64,000 nucleotides of DNA from Runella aurantiaca (GTDB taxonomy: Bacteria; Bacteroidota; Bacteroidia; Cytophagales; Spirosomataceae): NCBI RefSeq assembly GCF_003339505.1, contig NZ_QPIW01000016.1, positions 1-64,000 on the forward strand, read 5' to 3'. The position numbers and the translations under genes are program-made. The notes below the pieces were generated by a model. That model ran no database searches. It was not told the origin of the DNA and saw only the letters and a list, made by a program, of their open reading frames with translations. Below are positions 44,655 to 54,082 of this stretch, one piece after another. Every line of letters begins with the position of its first letter. Position 1 is the first letter of the stretch.

Positions 44655-47600
44655 ATGGCATCTTTATCTACAACCAGCATTCAGCGACCCGTTTTGGCGG
44701 TAGTTATGTCGCTGATTATCATCATTTTTGGGTTGATTGGGTTTTCGTATTTAGGGGTGCGGGAGTATCCTAGCGTAGACCCACCCGTGATTAACGTCGG
44801 GACGAGTTATACGGGAGCCAACGCCGAAATCATTGAATCGCAGATTACGGAGCCGTTGGAAGAATCGATTAACGGTATTTCGGGAATCAAGACCCTGACC
44901 TCGTCGAGCCGCGACGGTCGTAGTAATATCACCGTCGAATTTGATTTGGGGGTTGATTTAGAAACCGCCGCCAACGACGTTCGCGACCGCGTTTCTCGTT
45001 CGTTGGGACTTTTGCCGCGCGACATTGACCCGCCGATTGTTTCCAAAGCAGATGCCGATTCCAACCCCATTTTCTTTCTGAACGTTAAGAGCGAGAAACG
45101 CTCGATGCTCGACCTCAACGATGTAGTGGACCGACAAATTAAAGAGCGTCTGCAAACCATTGCGGGCGTAAGTTCGATTCAGGTATGGGGAGAAAAGCGC
45201 TACTCGATGCGTTTGTGGATTGACCCGCTCAAACTAGCGTCGTATCGGCTCACGGCCATCGATGTGTTGAATGCCTTGACCAAACAAAACATAGAATTGC
45301 CGTCGGGAACCATTGAAGGCGCTTCGACCGAGCTTACGGTGCGTACGTTGGGCCGTTTGACCACGGTGGAGGAGTTTAACAACTTGATTGTCAAAGAAGA
45401 AGCCGACCGAGTAGTTAAATTTGTCGACGTAGGCCGTGCTGAACTAGGCCCCGAAAATGAGCGCACGCTCATGCGCCGCGATGGTGTGCCGATGGTGGGA
45501 GTGGCGGTAGTACCGCAGCCGGGTGCCAACCAAATTGCCATCGTCGACGAGGTTTATAAGCGTTTTGAACAAATCAAAAAAGAACTACCCGCCGACATCG
45601 TGCCCGCTATTGGGTTTGATTATACCCGTTCGGTGCGCCGCTCTATTGCCGAAGTGGAAGAAACCATCATCACCGCTTTTATTTTGGTGGCGTTGATTAT
45701 CTTCATCTTCTTGCGCGACTGGCGCAGTACACTGATTCCGCTGACGGCTATTCCCGTGTCGTTGATTGGTACGTTCTTCCTGATGTACATCATGGGCTTT
45801 TCAATCAACGTCTTGACCTTGCTCGGAATCGTGCTTTCTATCGGTCTGGTGGTAGACGATGCCATTGTGGTGTTGGAAAACATTTATACCAAAATTGAGG
45901 AAGGAATGTCGCCGTGGGATGCCGCAATTACGGGTTCCAAAGAAATTTATTTTGCCATTATTTCTACCACTGTTACGTTGGCGGCGGTGTTTTTGCCGAT
46001 TATTTTCTTGCAGGGTGTCACGGGCCGATTATTCCGAGAGTTTGGAATTGTGGTAGCGGGTTCGGTAATTATCTCGGCTTTTGTGTCGTTGACACTGACG
46101 CCGATGCTGAGTTCAAAACTGCTCAAGACGCGCCATAAACAACCTTGGTTGTACCGCGTTACGGAGCCATTTTTCCAGTGGCTCAACGGCGCTTACGAAT
46201 CATCGTTGGCGGGTTTTATGCAGGTGCGTTGGTTGGCGTGGGTGTTGATGGTCGGCTTTATCGGTATTATTTACGCGTTGTTCAAATACGATGCCATTCC
46301 GTCTGAGTTGGCTCCGATGGAAGACCGCCGGGGATTGAGGGTGTCGCTGACTTTACAGGAAGGTGCTACGTTTGATTTTACGGATAAATACCTCATGGAA
46401 TTTGCCAAAGTGGTGGAAGATGAAGTTCGTCCCAACGAGCGGGATGCTTTGATTACCATTACGGCACCCGGTTTTTCTACCAATGCCACCAACACGGGTT
46501 TTGTGCGGGTGGTATTGAGCGAACCTGAGCTGCGGCAGCGGTCACAAATGGAGATTTCTGATGCGATACAGGCAAAAGTGAAGAATATTTCGGGCGCAAA
46601 GTCTTTCGTTATTCAGGACCCTACGATACAAACTGGACAACGTGGTAACAACTTTCCCGTGTCGTACGTGATTCAGGCAACGAGTTATGAAAAACTGCGG
46701 GGTGTGATTCCCGAACTCATGAAGCGCGTCAATGAAAGTTCGATGTTTGTAGGAACGGACGTAAACCTCAAATTTACAAAGCCTGAAATTCGACTGGAAA
46801 TTGACCGCGACAAAGCTCAAAACTTAGGCGTTTCGATTCAGGATATTGCCCAAACGCTGCAATTGGGGCTTTCGGGACGTCGTTTTGGGTACTTCCTGAT
46901 GAACGGCAAACAATACCAAATCATTGGGCAAATCGACCGTGTTGACCGCAACGACATCATGGATTTGAAATCGTTGTTTGTAAAAAGCAATCGGGGAGAA
47001 TTGATTCAGTTGGATAATTTTGTCAAATTGACCGAGCAAAGTTCTCCGCCGCAGTTGTTCCGTTTCAACCGCTCGTCAGCCGCTACCGTAACCGCAGGTA
47101 TGGCCAAAGGCGTGACGCTGGGCCAAGCCCTCGACGAAATGGATAAGATTGCGAAATCCGTGTTGGACGATACCTACACCACGGCCTTGGACGGACAGTC
47201 GCGCGAGTTTAAAGACAGTTCTTCATCGCTTTTGTTTGCGTTTGGTTTGGCGCTGGTGCTTATTTATCTGATTTTGGCGGCGCAGTTTGAAAGCTTCATC
47301 GACCCTATCATTATTTTGTTGACGGTACCCTTGGCGGTTTGCGGGGCTTTATTGTCGCTCTGGGATTTTAGCCAAACCCTCAATGTTTTCAGCCAAATCG
47401 GTATCATTACGTTGGTGGGTCTGGTCACTAAAAACGGTATCTTGATTGTGGAGTTTGCCAACCAGCAGAAAGAAGCAGGGCTTAACAAACTGGAAGCGGT
47501 CAAAGCGGCCTCAGCGGCGCGTTTCCGTCCGATTATTATGACGAGTTTGTGCGCGATTTTGGGGATTTTACCCATTGCGTTGGCGTTGGGTGCAGGTTCC

Positions 47601-47762
47601 GAAAGCCGCGTTTCGATGGGGATTTCGGTAGTAGGAGGGTTGTTGTTCTCTACTATTCTGACCTTGTACATCATCCCGGCCATTTATTCCTATTTGTCAT
47701 TGAGTAATAAAAAACATTCTGATAAAGCCGCCCCTGAAAAACTGATGGCGGAAGAAGCGTAA
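44655..47762 (+). CDS. RND multidrug efflux permease (HAE-1 type)
   Basis: 1035 residues, typical of AcrB-like pumps. First membrane segment at about 13-33 ([20 protein letters not shown]). The proton-relay Asp pair is in [14 protein letters not shown], and the relay Lys is in [15 protein letters not shown]. Other marks are [20 protein letters not shown] and the PRPI-like [20 protein letters not shown]. It forms a trimer driven by the proton gradient. The operon has only adaptor and pump; an outer-membrane factor must come from elsewhere. A terminator follows at 47794. Confidence 0.95.
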   Translation: MASLSTTSIQRPVLAVVMSLIIIIFGLIGFSYLGVREYPSVDPPVINVGTSYTGANAEIIESQITEPLEESINGISGIKTLTSSSRDGRSNITVEFDLGVDLETAANDVRDRVSRSLGLLPRDIDPPIVSKADADSNPIFFLNVKSEKRSMLDLNDVVDRQIKERLQTIAGVSSIQVWGEKRYSMRLWIDPLKLASYRLTAIDVLNALTKQNIELPSGTIEGASTELTVRTLGRLTTVEEFNNLIVKEEADRVVKFVDVGRAELGPENERTLMRRDGVPMVGVAVVPQPGANQIAIVDEVYKRFEQIKKELPADIVPAIGFDYTRSVRRSIAEVEETIITAFILVALIIFIFLRDWRSTLIPLTAIPVSLIGTFFLMYIMGFSINVLTLLGIVLSIGLVVDDAIVVLENIYTKIEEGMSPWDAAITGSKEIYFAIISTTVTLAAVFLPIIFLQGVTGRLFREFGIVVAGSVIISAFVSLTLTPMLSSKLLKTRHKQPWLYRVTEPFFQWLNGAYESSLAGFMQVRWLAWVLMVGFIGIIYALFKYDAIPSELAPMEDRRGLRVSLTLQEGATFDFTDKYLMEFAKVVEDEVRPNERDALITITAPGFSTNATNTGFVRVVLSEPELRQRSQMEISDAIQAKVKNISGAKSFVIQDPTIQTGQRGNNFPVSYVIQATSYEKLRGVIPELMKRVNESSMFVGTDVNLKFTKPEIRLEIDRDKAQNLGVSIQDIAQTLQLGLSGRRFGYFLMNGKQYQIIGQIDRVDRNDIMDLKSLFVKSNRGELIQLDNFVKLTEQSSPPQLFRFNRSSAATVTAGMAKGVTLGQALDEMDKIAKSVLDDTYTTALDGQSREFKDSSSSLLFAFGLALVLIYLILAAQFESFIDPIIILLTVPLAVCGALLSLWDFSQTLNVFSQIGIITLVGLVTKNGILIVEFANQQKEAGLNKLEAVKAASAARFRPIIMTSLCAILGILPIALALGAGSESRVSMGISVVGGLLFSTILTLYIIPAIYSYLSLSNKKHSDKAAPEKLMAEEA

Positions 47763-47793
47763 TAGTGCTGTTATTCCATACCCTTTCTTTAGA

Positions 47794-47817
47794 GCCTCTG
47801 CGGAAACGCAGAGGCTT
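47794..47817 (+). terminator. Rho-independent terminator after the RND operon
   Basis: A perfect 10-bp GC-rich stem (47794-47803 with 47808-47817) with a GAAA tetraloop, followed by a T-run to 47822. It lies 32 bp after the pump stop codon. Confidence 0.88.
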
Positions 47818-47898
47818 TTTTTGTGGGAAAGCACATTAAAAATGTTTTTTCTTCGTGGGAAGATAGTAATATTGCGGCTTAAGCAAAATGCCAATTCT

Positions 47899-48315
47899 GT
47901 GAAACAAATTCTCATTATCAACGGCCCTAATCTTAATCTGCTGGGCAAGCGCGAGCCAACCATTTATGGCAGCCAAACATTTGAAGAGTACTTCCAAACC
48001 CTCCAAACCCTGTTCTCAGACGTAGAACTGCACTATTTTCAGTCTAACCACGAAGGAGCACTGATTGATAAAATTCATGAGGTCGGTTTTACGTTTGACG
48101 GAATCGTGCTGAATGCAGGGGCTTATACCCATACTTCGGTGGCCATTGCCGATGCCCTATCGGCCGTCACGACGCCCGCCGTGGAGGTACACATTTCCAA
48201 CGTTCACGCTCGCGAAGCGTTTCGTCATCATAGCTACCTGAGCAGTCGTGTCAAAGGGGTTATTGTGGGTTTGGGGCTGAAAGGGTACGAATTGGCGGTT
48301 AGGTACTTTGTATAA
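47899..48315 (+). CDS. aroQ: Type II 3-dehydroquinate dehydratase
   Basis: 138 residues from GTG at 47899 ([20 protein letters not shown]); the open frame extends further upstream (to 47821, with another ATG at 47842), but this start matches the family's N terminus and length. Signature: [18 protein letters not shown], the active-site Tyr in [29 protein letters not shown] and [20 protein letters not shown]. It dehydrates 3-dehydroquinate to 3-dehydroshikimate in the shikimate pathway. No other shikimate genes are adjacent. The repeat arrays begin 16 bp after its stop. Confidence 0.93.
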   Translation: MKQILIINGPNLNLLGKREPTIYGSQTFEEYFQTLQTLFSDVELHYFQSNHEGALIDKIHEVGFTFDGIVLNAGAYTHTSVAIADALSAVTTPAVEVHISNVHAREAFRHHSYLSSRVKGVIVGLGLKGYELAVRYFV

Positions 48316-48330
48316 AATCGAGAGAAGGGA

Positions 48331-48507
48331 ACCGAAAAATTTTAAACTGAAAAATGCAAAACCGCAAAATTTTAAACTGTAAAATCATAAACTGATAAAT
48401 GCTAATGCCTTGATTGCCTGTGCGCTCGGTTGCTCACAGCCGAGCAGCGTATTTCAAATACCCTAAAATTTATGCCCAAATGCATAAAACCGCAAAATTT
48501 TAAACTG
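48331..48507 (+). repeat. Repeat array L: degenerate ACCG-AAA-AAACTG words
   Basis: The 19-mer accgcaaaattttaaactg occurs at 48361-48379 and 48489-48507 and, with one change, at 48331-48349. Related shorter words (ataaactg, aaaatg) lie between. A small hairpin with arms 48424-48429 and 48440-48445 sits in the middle. The array lies between aroQ and the four-helix-bundle gene and shares its vocabulary with the arrays on the other side of that gene. Confidence 0.75.
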
Positions 48508-48572
48508 CAAAAGGTAAATTGCTGTGTAAAATGACGTCTAAATCCAAATAAAAAGATGTCTTACATTTTAAA

Positions 48573-48935
48573 ATGTCAGTAATGAACTACCGAAAGTTTG
48601 ATTTAGAAGAACGGTTGATTGATTTTGGGGTTTTAATCATTGAAGCGAGTGAAAGGTTGCCCAAAACGGCTGCTGGCAGGCATTTGGCTGACCAACTTCT
48701 CAGGTCAGGAACGGCGCCAGCGCTTGTGTATGGCGAAGCGCAGGCCGCTGAATCAAAAAAAGATTTTGTTCATAAAATGAAGATTGCGCTCAAAGAACTT
48801 CGGGAGACGTCTATAAACCTTCGGATGTTGTTGAAAGCGAATATGCTCATTGACGAACCTTTGCTAAGTGAATCGCGTCAGCTAGTTGCTATTTTTCAGA
48901 AAAGCGTCGATACGGCAAAGGGAGGAGAGACATAA
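48573..48935 (+). CDS. Four-helix-bundle protein (S23 / 23S rRNA intervening-sequence family)
   Basis: 120 residues, almost all helical: RKFDLEERLIDFGVLIIEAS, GRHLADQLLRSGTAPALVYG, AAESKKDFVHKMKIALKELR, ETSINLRMLLKANM. This is the S23-type four-helix bundle, whose members are coded in 23S rRNA intervening sequences and widely in Bacteroidota; the related Avd protein helps diversity-generating retroelements. The function of free-standing members is unknown. No rRNA, template repeat or reverse transcriptase is near it. The gene is framed by three repeat arrays, the right one beginning 5 bases after its stop. An ATG one codon pair further in (MNYRKF) is an alternative start. Confidence 0.85.
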   Translation: MSVMNYRKFDLEERLIDFGVLIIEASERLPKTAAGRHLADQLLRSGTAPALVYGEAQAAESKKDFVHKMKIALKELRETSINLRMLLKANMLIDEPLLSESRQLVAIFQKSVDTAKGGET

Positions 48936-48940
48936 AAGCA

Positions 48941-49094
48941 GGAACCGCAAAACCGATGAACCGCGAAATGATAAACTGAAAAAGTGACGCTTTAGAAGCG
49001 GGAACCGCAAAACCGATGAACCGCAAAAGTGAAGCTTTAGAAGCAGGAACCGCGAAACCGCGAAACCGAAAAATGATAAACTGAAAAAGTGAAA
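48941..49094 (+). repeat. Repeat array R1: 60/45-bp purine-rich units
   Basis: Units begin with ggaaccgc at 48941, 49001 and 49046 (periods 60 and 45 bp; the second unit lacks 15 bases). They are built from accgc-aaaaccg, gatgaaccgc, ataaactg and aaaaagtga words separated by A-runs. The plus strand is nearly all purine plus C of CCG. All periods are multiples of 15, so an 70-codon minus-strand frame stays open as a by-product. Confidence 0.85.
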
Positions 49095-49110
49095 TGCCCA
49101 ATAAGTTTTT

Positions 49111-49320
49111 ACAGTTTCACGGTTATTATTCCCCTTTTACATTTTGCAGTTTCTCGGTTTTACAGTTTTACGGTTATTATTCCCCTTTTACATTTTGTAG
49201 TTTCTCGGTTTTACAGTTTTACGGTTATTATTACCCTTTTACATTTCACGGTTATTATTTCCCTTTTACATTTTACGGTTTCTCGGTTTTACAGTTTTAC
49301 GGTTATTAATTCCCTTTTTT
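49111..49320 (+). repeat. Repeat array R2: 51-bp pyrimidine-rich units, inverted relative to R1
   Basis: The word acggttatta starts at 49119, 49170, 49221, 49248 and 49299: periods 51, 51, 27, 51. Read on the minus strand the units are made of accg, aaactg, aaaatg and A-runs, the same vocabulary as arrays L and R1, so R1 and R2 face each other and meet near 49100. The 51- and 27-bp periods are multiples of three, so two repetitive plus-strand frames here are not genes. It ends just before the aminotransferase start at 49334. Confidence 0.88.
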
Positions 49321-49333
49321 CTCATTATTCAAT

Positions 49334-50428
49334 ATGATTACCTTTTATCCCGGTCCTTCAAAGGTATATCCACAGGTGGAAGGGTATCTACAAGATGCCT
49401 TTCGTTCGGGGATTTTGAGCATGAACCACCGCAGTCAGGGGTTTATGGAAGTATTGCGGCAAACCTTCCGCCTAATGCACCTCAAACTCAATATTCCCGA
49501 AGATTATTCTATTTATTTGGTTTCGTCGGCGACAGAAGCGTGGGAAATCATTGCCCAATCGCTGACATTGCACCATAGCGCCCATCATTATAATGGTGCT
49601 TTCGGCAAAAAATGGTTCAGTTACGCCTCGCATATTGTGCCGCAAACGTCGGGTTCGCTGTTTCCGATTGAGCAAACGCTCACCCATCATTTATTTGAAT
49701 ATGAAAACGATGCGGTCAGGGCAAAATTCAATCGTCAGCGTTTGCGCGACTATGAAGTGCTGTGCCTGACCCACAGCGAAACCTCCAACGGAACGCACAT
49801 CCGAATGGAAGAATTAGCAAAAATTCGTGCGATGACTGATGCCCTCATTGCAATTGATGCCACTTCTTCGCTGGGGGGCGTGGCTTTTAATTGGACCTTG
49901 GGCGATATTTGGTTTGCTTCGGTTCAAAAGTGTTTGGGGCTTCCTGCGGGGTTGGGCATCATGGTGTGTTCTCCCAAAACCCTCGAAAAAGCGCGGCAAG
50001 CCAACGACATTCTGCGCTACAACAGCCTACTTTTCATGCACGAAAATTTCGAAAAATACCAAACGCACTATACCCCGAATACCCTCGGGATTTACCTGCT
50101 GATGCGTGTCATGGAGCAAGTGGATAATATACAGGAGGTAGGCGCGAGGAGTGAGGCGCGGGCGAAGGCTTGGTATAGTTTTCTGGAAAATGAGACCGAT
50201 TGGCAGCCCTTGGTTCAAAATCCTGCTACGCGCTCCGACACGGTCATTGCCGTAAAAGGAGAGCCAGAAGCGGTTTCTGTCGTTAAAAAAGCGGCGCTTG
50301 CGGCGGGAATTACGCTCGGAAACGGTTATGGCGAATGGAAAAATAACACTTTCCGCATTGCTAATTTTCCCGCCATTGAGGACGAAGAAGTGGCGATGCT
50401 AAAAACGTTTTTGAAAAGAAAGAATTAG
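49334..50428 (+). CDS. Class V (SerC-like) aminotransferase
   Basis: 364 residues with the fold-type I PLP pattern of class V enzymes, closest by eye to phosphoserine aminotransferase: FYPGPSKVYPQ, SMNHRSQGFMEVLRQT, LVSSATEAWEIIAQS, LTHSETSNGTHI, ALIAIDATSSLGGVAF and the PLP Lys199 in SVQKCLGLPAGLGIMV. A role in serine synthesis is possible, but typical SerC substrate residues cannot be confirmed by eye and no serA is adjacent. Its promoter region coincides with repeat array R2. Confidence 0.85.
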   Translation: MITFYPGPSKVYPQVEGYLQDAFRSGILSMNHRSQGFMEVLRQTFRLMHLKLNIPEDYSIYLVSSATEAWEIIAQSLTLHHSAHHYNGAFGKKWFSYASHIVPQTSGSLFPIEQTLTHHLFEYENDAVRAKFNRQRLRDYEVLCLTHSETSNGTHIRMEELAKIRAMTDALIAIDATSSLGGVAFNWTLGDIWFASVQKCLGLPAGLGIMVCSPKTLEKARQANDILRYNSLLFMHENFEKYQTHYTPNTLGIYLLMRVMEQVDNIQEVGARSEARAKAWYSFLENETDWQPLVQNPATRSDTVIAVKGEPEAVSVVKKAALAAGITLGNGYGEWKNNTFRIANFPAIEDEEVAMLKTFLKRKN

Positions 50429-51138
50429 AACATATTGCACGCCTACAAGTAACTGTAATATGTAGAATGAGAAATATCAACACAAGTTACTTATACCCAA
50501 AGAATTTTAATCCCCTCTAAAAAACAAAGACCTTCTAATAACGTTATGTATGTGCAGCGCTTTTCTCGGCAAAGACGGAGCGACGTTTGAAGTTTCGTTA
50601 AATGTTCTTTTCCCAAAACTGGAAGTTTTTAGATGGTCAATTAGTTGACTGTTAGTTTATTGTGAATTTGGGGCGCAAGAATTTAGGGTTTGCATCATTT
50701 AAGTTGGCGAATCGTTAGTTAATTCATTAATAACCAAGTAACTTTAAGCAAATCATTGAAGGTTCGTCCGCTTTTTTTGCTTTTAGAAAAAGGTAACAGT
50801 TAAGGCAAGCTCAATCATTCAATATTTTTTCTCATGCTTTTTTAACAGTAAACCAAATAAGATGATACTCACACTAGAAAATTCAGCCGTGCTTGCTATC
50901 GGGTTACTCATAATGATTTTTGATATTTGCAATCCGTACGCACGGCTCAGCAAATCGCTTGCGCTCATTCCAATCCGTCGGTAGTCACCCACGGTATTGT
51001 TACCTGAGCGTTAGGGCCTGAAACACACCCCTTACTGCGGCTTTTGACACCAAAGCTGGCAACACTAAAAACCCGCAAAAGCATCGTTTTTGCGGGTTTT
51101 TAGTGTTTAAATAATGCCAAATCAGGAAAATTGGGTGG
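50429..51138. other. 710-bp intergenic region with no supported gene
   Basis: Between the aminotransferase and the convergent surface-protein gene. It contains a 40-codon frame at 50862-50984 with one hydrophobic stretch (too weak to call) and ends in the strong hairpin at 51061-51107. The stretch 50429-50850 is AT-rich with no repeats or RNA gene that I can recognise. Confidence 0.5.
51061..51107. terminator. Perfect 20-bp bidirectional terminator hairpin
   Basis: Arms 51061-51080 and 51088-51107 pair perfectly around a 7-base loop, with a GC core (acccgc) flanked by A/T runs. It lies 31 bp beyond the stop of the convergent gene at 51139. Confidence 0.85.
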
Positions 51139-53244
51139 TTATCGAATCACCGTAATATGGAATTTTGTACTAGCTAGGTCGATGGGGGCAGCGGATACAT
51201 TGTTAAATTTTACCGAAACCGTATTGGAGGCAGAAACCCAGGCGTAGGCGATGATGATGCCATTGGTCAGGTCAGTATCCGGTGAAATATAGACCGTGGA
51301 GCCAGTCTGGGCGTTGGTCACGGTAAATGTTTGAGAAAAACTACCGCCGGCAGCAATGCTCGGCAAATCGGCCGCCTCGCTGATTTTGATGATTTCGTCA
51401 AGGGCACTTCCGTTCGTTCCAATTTTTACGGTGCCGCTTACGTCCAACTTAGCGGTGGGTGTAGTAGCAGTAAGACCAATGCCCACATTACCATTGGCAA
51501 GGATGGCCATACGGGTGGTATTGCCGCCCGTGCGGAATTGCATGCTTTTGGTTCCTGCTGGGTTATAAATGATTCCGCCGCTCACGCCGTTGGAGGGTAG
51601 CCCAAAGGTGATGCCATTTTCGCTGGCTTCGGGGGTCAGGAGAGAAATATATCCGTTTCCATTTTTTTCGAAAGTTGCGATGGCGTTTGGGCTTGGGGCA
51701 GCGCTCGATTCACTTTCAAAAACGTGCAGAAAAGATTCTGGGGTAATATTTCCAATGGCTGTTTTTCCATTTTTTAGCATCAGTAACCCGTTCCTGCGGT
51801 TTAGCTCATTTTGGCCCGACCCAATCGTAAATAGGGGGTCGGTACTTACCCAAGTGCTGGCCTCTGCGAAGGGAAGAAGGTTAAAAGAACCGACCACCGT
51901 TGAATAAAACGAATTGGCATTGACACCGTTGCCGATGGCACAGGCGTTGGTGCCAGAAGCCCGCGTATTTTCACCAAAAGCAATGGTATTGGACGTGCCG
52001 TCAGAAATGGCGTTGAATCCCATCGCAATGTTGCCCCGTCCTGTGGCCATTGAATTATAGCCTGATGCAAACGAATGGAGTCCGATGAAGGCTGGGTCCC
52101 AGTTGGTGTTATCGACGGAGCCGCACCGGAAAGCGCTCCGGGAGGGAATCCACATCATGCGTGTGCCGCCGCCCGACACGGGAGCCGTGGGAGGATTGGT
52201 AATGTTGGTGGCCAACCAAGCCACGGTGGCGGGGTTGTTTGACCAAAATCCGCCTGCGTTAGTGTTTTGAATTTCGTTGCCCGCAGCCCCTGCTACTTGC
52301 CAGAGAGAAGACAGTGGTGCCCAAGAGGCATTGCCAGCAGCGTCTGTTCTTAAAAAGCGGCCTTCGGCCTCACCGATATTGGTTAATTTTATGCCATTGG
52401 TAACGAGGGCATTACCGCCCACCTGCAACGTAAATGGCGTGGCGTCAATATCGCTGATTTGGCGGTTGATGCCCACGCGGTCGGTCGAAAAATTACCGCC
52501 AATCAATGGGTTAGTTCCGCTGGTATTTTCGATGTACAGTTTATTGTCGCCCGTTTCTAGTCGGCCCGCATTGGCGCCGATCATGATGTTGCCACTGCCA
52601 ATTTTGGAAGAAGTACCGGTGCCGCCGCCCGCTCCACTCCCGATGACGGTGTTGTTGCCGCCGCCCCCAAAATTCATGGCCGAATGACCAATCGCCACGG
52701 TTCCCGCCCCGCTAGGAGCAAAAGAGCCAGCGCCGTTTCCGATAAAAACGCCTTGGTCGGTATCAGTGCTTCCCCCGCTCAACGTCCGATGACCGATGGC
52801 GACGGTTCCGCCGCCCCGGTTGTTTTCCATCGAAAAATGCCCGATGGCCACGCTGCCGCCGTCCTGCGTGATGCCACCCATGGCGCGGGTACCGATGGCG
52901 ATATTGAGCGCTGCGCTGGTGGTGTTGTAATTGCGGAGGGCTTCAAAACCAATGGCCAACTGCGAAGCATTTAGCAAGTCGCTGGAAATAAAGGCTTTAG
53001 AGTATGTCATTAGGGCGTCTTTGCCGATGGCAATGTTTCTTTTGGAATTTATATTGTTTTTCAGCGCATTTTCACCCATCGAGATATTGGTCGTATCTTC
53101 GGCCGTACTGAGGGGCAGGCTACCCCTGATTCCGTTGGGACTGATGGTGATTCCGGCATTGGTTTTTTGTATGATGTTGATTTGGGAATAAACCGTTGAA
53201 CTCATCAACATATAAGCGCAGACGCAGAATACGAGCTTTTTCAT
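51139..53244 (-). CDS. Large secreted surface protein with YadA-head-like repeats
   Basis: 701 residues with a signal peptide (MKKLVFCVCAYMLMSSTVYS). Residues about 55-235 carry head-type repeats (NISMGENALKN, NIAIGKDALM, SVAIGHFSMENN, NNTVIGSGAGGGTG), and about 390-470 a second block (SFASGYNSMATGRGNIAMG, NTIAFGENTRASGTNA). In between and after are fibre-type modules (RVGINRQISDID; NVGIGLTATTPTAKLDVSGT). The C-terminal 80 residues are a beta-rich domain ending STKFHITVIR; there is no YadA anchor and no clear type IX signal. It is probably a trimeric cell-surface or shed fibre. It is a single gene with its own promoter and terminator. Confidence 0.8.
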   Translation of the reverse strand: MKKLVFCVCAYMLMSSTVYSQINIIQKTNAGITISPNGIRGSLPLSTAEDTTNISMGENALKNNINSKRNIAIGKDALMTYSKAFISSDLLNASQLAIGFEALRNYNTTSAALNIAIGTRAMGGITQDGGSVAIGHFSMENNRGGGTVAIGHRTLSGGSTDTDQGVFIGNGAGSFAPSGAGTVAIGHSAMNFGGGGNNTVIGSGAGGGTGTSSKIGSGNIMIGANAGRLETGDNKLYIENTSGTNPLIGGNFSTDRVGINRQISDIDATPFTLQVGGNALVTNGIKLTNIGEAEGRFLRTDAAGNASWAPLSSLWQVAGAAGNEIQNTNAGGFWSNNPATVAWLATNITNPPTAPVSGGGTRMMWIPSRSAFRCGSVDNTNWDPAFIGLHSFASGYNSMATGRGNIAMGFNAISDGTSNTIAFGENTRASGTNACAIGNGVNANSFYSTVVGSFNLLPFAEASTWVSTDPLFTIGSGQNELNRRNGLLMLKNGKTAIGNITPESFLHVFESESSAAPSPNAIATFEKNGNGYISLLTPEASENGITFGLPSNGVSGGIIYNPAGTKSMQFRTGGNTTRMAILANGNVGIGLTATTPTAKLDVSGTVKIGTNGSALDEIIKISEAADLPSIAAGGSFSQTFTVTNAQTGSTVYISPDTDLTNGIIIAYAWVSASNTVSVKFNNVSAAPIDLASTKFHITVIR

Positions 53245-53263
53245 CGAAGTAATTGGTTTGGTT

Positions 53264-53295
53264 CAAAAGTATGAACTATACCAATCAGCTTCAAC
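53264..53295 (-). promoter_or_regulatory. Predicted promoter of the YadA-like gene
   Basis: On the minus strand, GTTG (53295-53292), a 20-base spacer and TACTTTTG (53271-53264) match the Bacteroidota consensus with one change, about 20 bases before the ATG at 53244. Confidence 0.5.
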
Positions 53296-53377
53296 TACTG
53301 AAATAAGTAGGTAGGCTGCTCGATCAGAGAGTGGTTATGGGCATTTAAAAGGTGAATAAAACCTTCAAAAGTTTTTT

Positions 53378-53980
53378 TTATTCTTTCCCGAAAACCCGTT
53401 CAAAAAACTCCACTTCGGGGATTTCCCGTACTTTGCCGGGCTGGAGGGTATCGAGGGCTAGGTTTTCGATTGAAATCCGAATCAGGCGCAAACAGCGGTG
53501 CTTTACGGCGGTCATCATTTTGCGGATTTGACGAAATTTGCCTTCTGTCAGGGTCATCAAGAGCCACGTGTGCGGAATATTGTCGGGGTATTCCCAGCCG
53601 CTTTGAAACAAATTGGTAGGTTTTTCAATGATTTCCGCTTCGCAGGGAGCCGTTTTGTAGATTCCGTTGTCTTTGACCCGAATCACCACCCCGTTTTTGA
53701 GTTCTTCCAGCGTTTCGGGTTTTACTTCCCGATACACCTGCAATAAATAGGTTCTTCGGTGCGGTTTTTTACCTTTAAAGAGCAGGTGAGTAATTTTTTT
53801 GTTAGTCGTTAAAATCAATAAACCCTCAGAGTTGTGGTCGAGCCGGCCGATGCAATGCGTGCCTTCAGGAAAGGGATACCCTAAATCGCCTAACATGGGC
53901 CGACCCTCCACGCCCGTAAACTGGGAGTGCATATCGTAGGGTTTGTTGACAATAAAATAGCGGTGCAATACAGGAATCAT
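53378..53980 (-). CDS. rluE: RsuA/RluE-family rRNA pseudouridine synthase
   Basis: 200 residues from the ATG at 53980 (MIPVLHRYFIVNKPYDMHSQ). The catalytic Asp is in CIGRLDHNSEGLLILTTN (GRLDxxSEGLLL motif). C-terminal LTEGKFRQIRKMMTAVKHRC and RLIRISIENLAL are the usual family blocks. There is no S4 domain, as in RluE, which modifies 23S rRNA. A longer start (54028) would place the coding region over the predicted murA promoter, so I prefer the shorter one. The gene is divergent from murA. Confidence 0.87.
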   Translation of the reverse strand: MIPVLHRYFIVNKPYDMHSQFTGVEGRPMLGDLGYPFPEGTHCIGRLDHNSEGLLILTTNKKITHLLFKGKKPHRRTYLLQVYREVKPETLEELKNGVVIRVKDNGIYKTAPCEAEIIEKPTNLFQSGWEYPDNIPHTWLLMTLTEGKFRQIRKMMTAVKHRCLRLIRISIENLALDTLQPGKVREIPEVEFFERVFGKE

Positions 53981-53992
53981 GGAGCGTGTTTT

Positions 53993-54025
53993 TTTGCTAT
54001 CTTTTTTCAAAAATTGATAGCTTTG
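53993..54025 (+). promoter_or_regulatory. Predicted murA promoter
   Basis: TTTG at 53993-53996, a 21-base spacer and TAGCTTTG at 54018-54025 match the consensus at every fixed position. The start near 54032 leaves about 50 bases before the murA ATG. Confidence 0.5.
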
Positions 54026-54082
54026 CACAAAACAAATAATAATTAACGAATCCTCTTTAATTCCTAACGCAAGTCCCCCAAT

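Noticed and set aside
48889..49101. 70-codon minus-strand frame with repeated GFAVPASKAS peptides
   Set aside because: By-product of array R1, whose unit lengths are multiples of 15 bp; it also overlaps the end of the four-helix-bundle gene.
48941..49320. CRISPR array
   Set aside because: Repeats follow each other without unique spacers, the unit is 51-60 bp and degenerate, and no cas gene is present.
49089..49337. 82- and 71-codon plus-strand frames with repeated YSPFTF/SVLQFYGY peptides
   Set aside because: They are open only because the repeat array R2 has periods of 51 and 27 bp (multiples of three); two overlapping frames show the same effect, and there is no gene-like composition.
50862..50984. 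40-codon ORF with a hydrophobic stretch before the 51061 terminator
   Set aside because: Short, with no recognisable family or promoter; kept only as a note in the intergenic entry.
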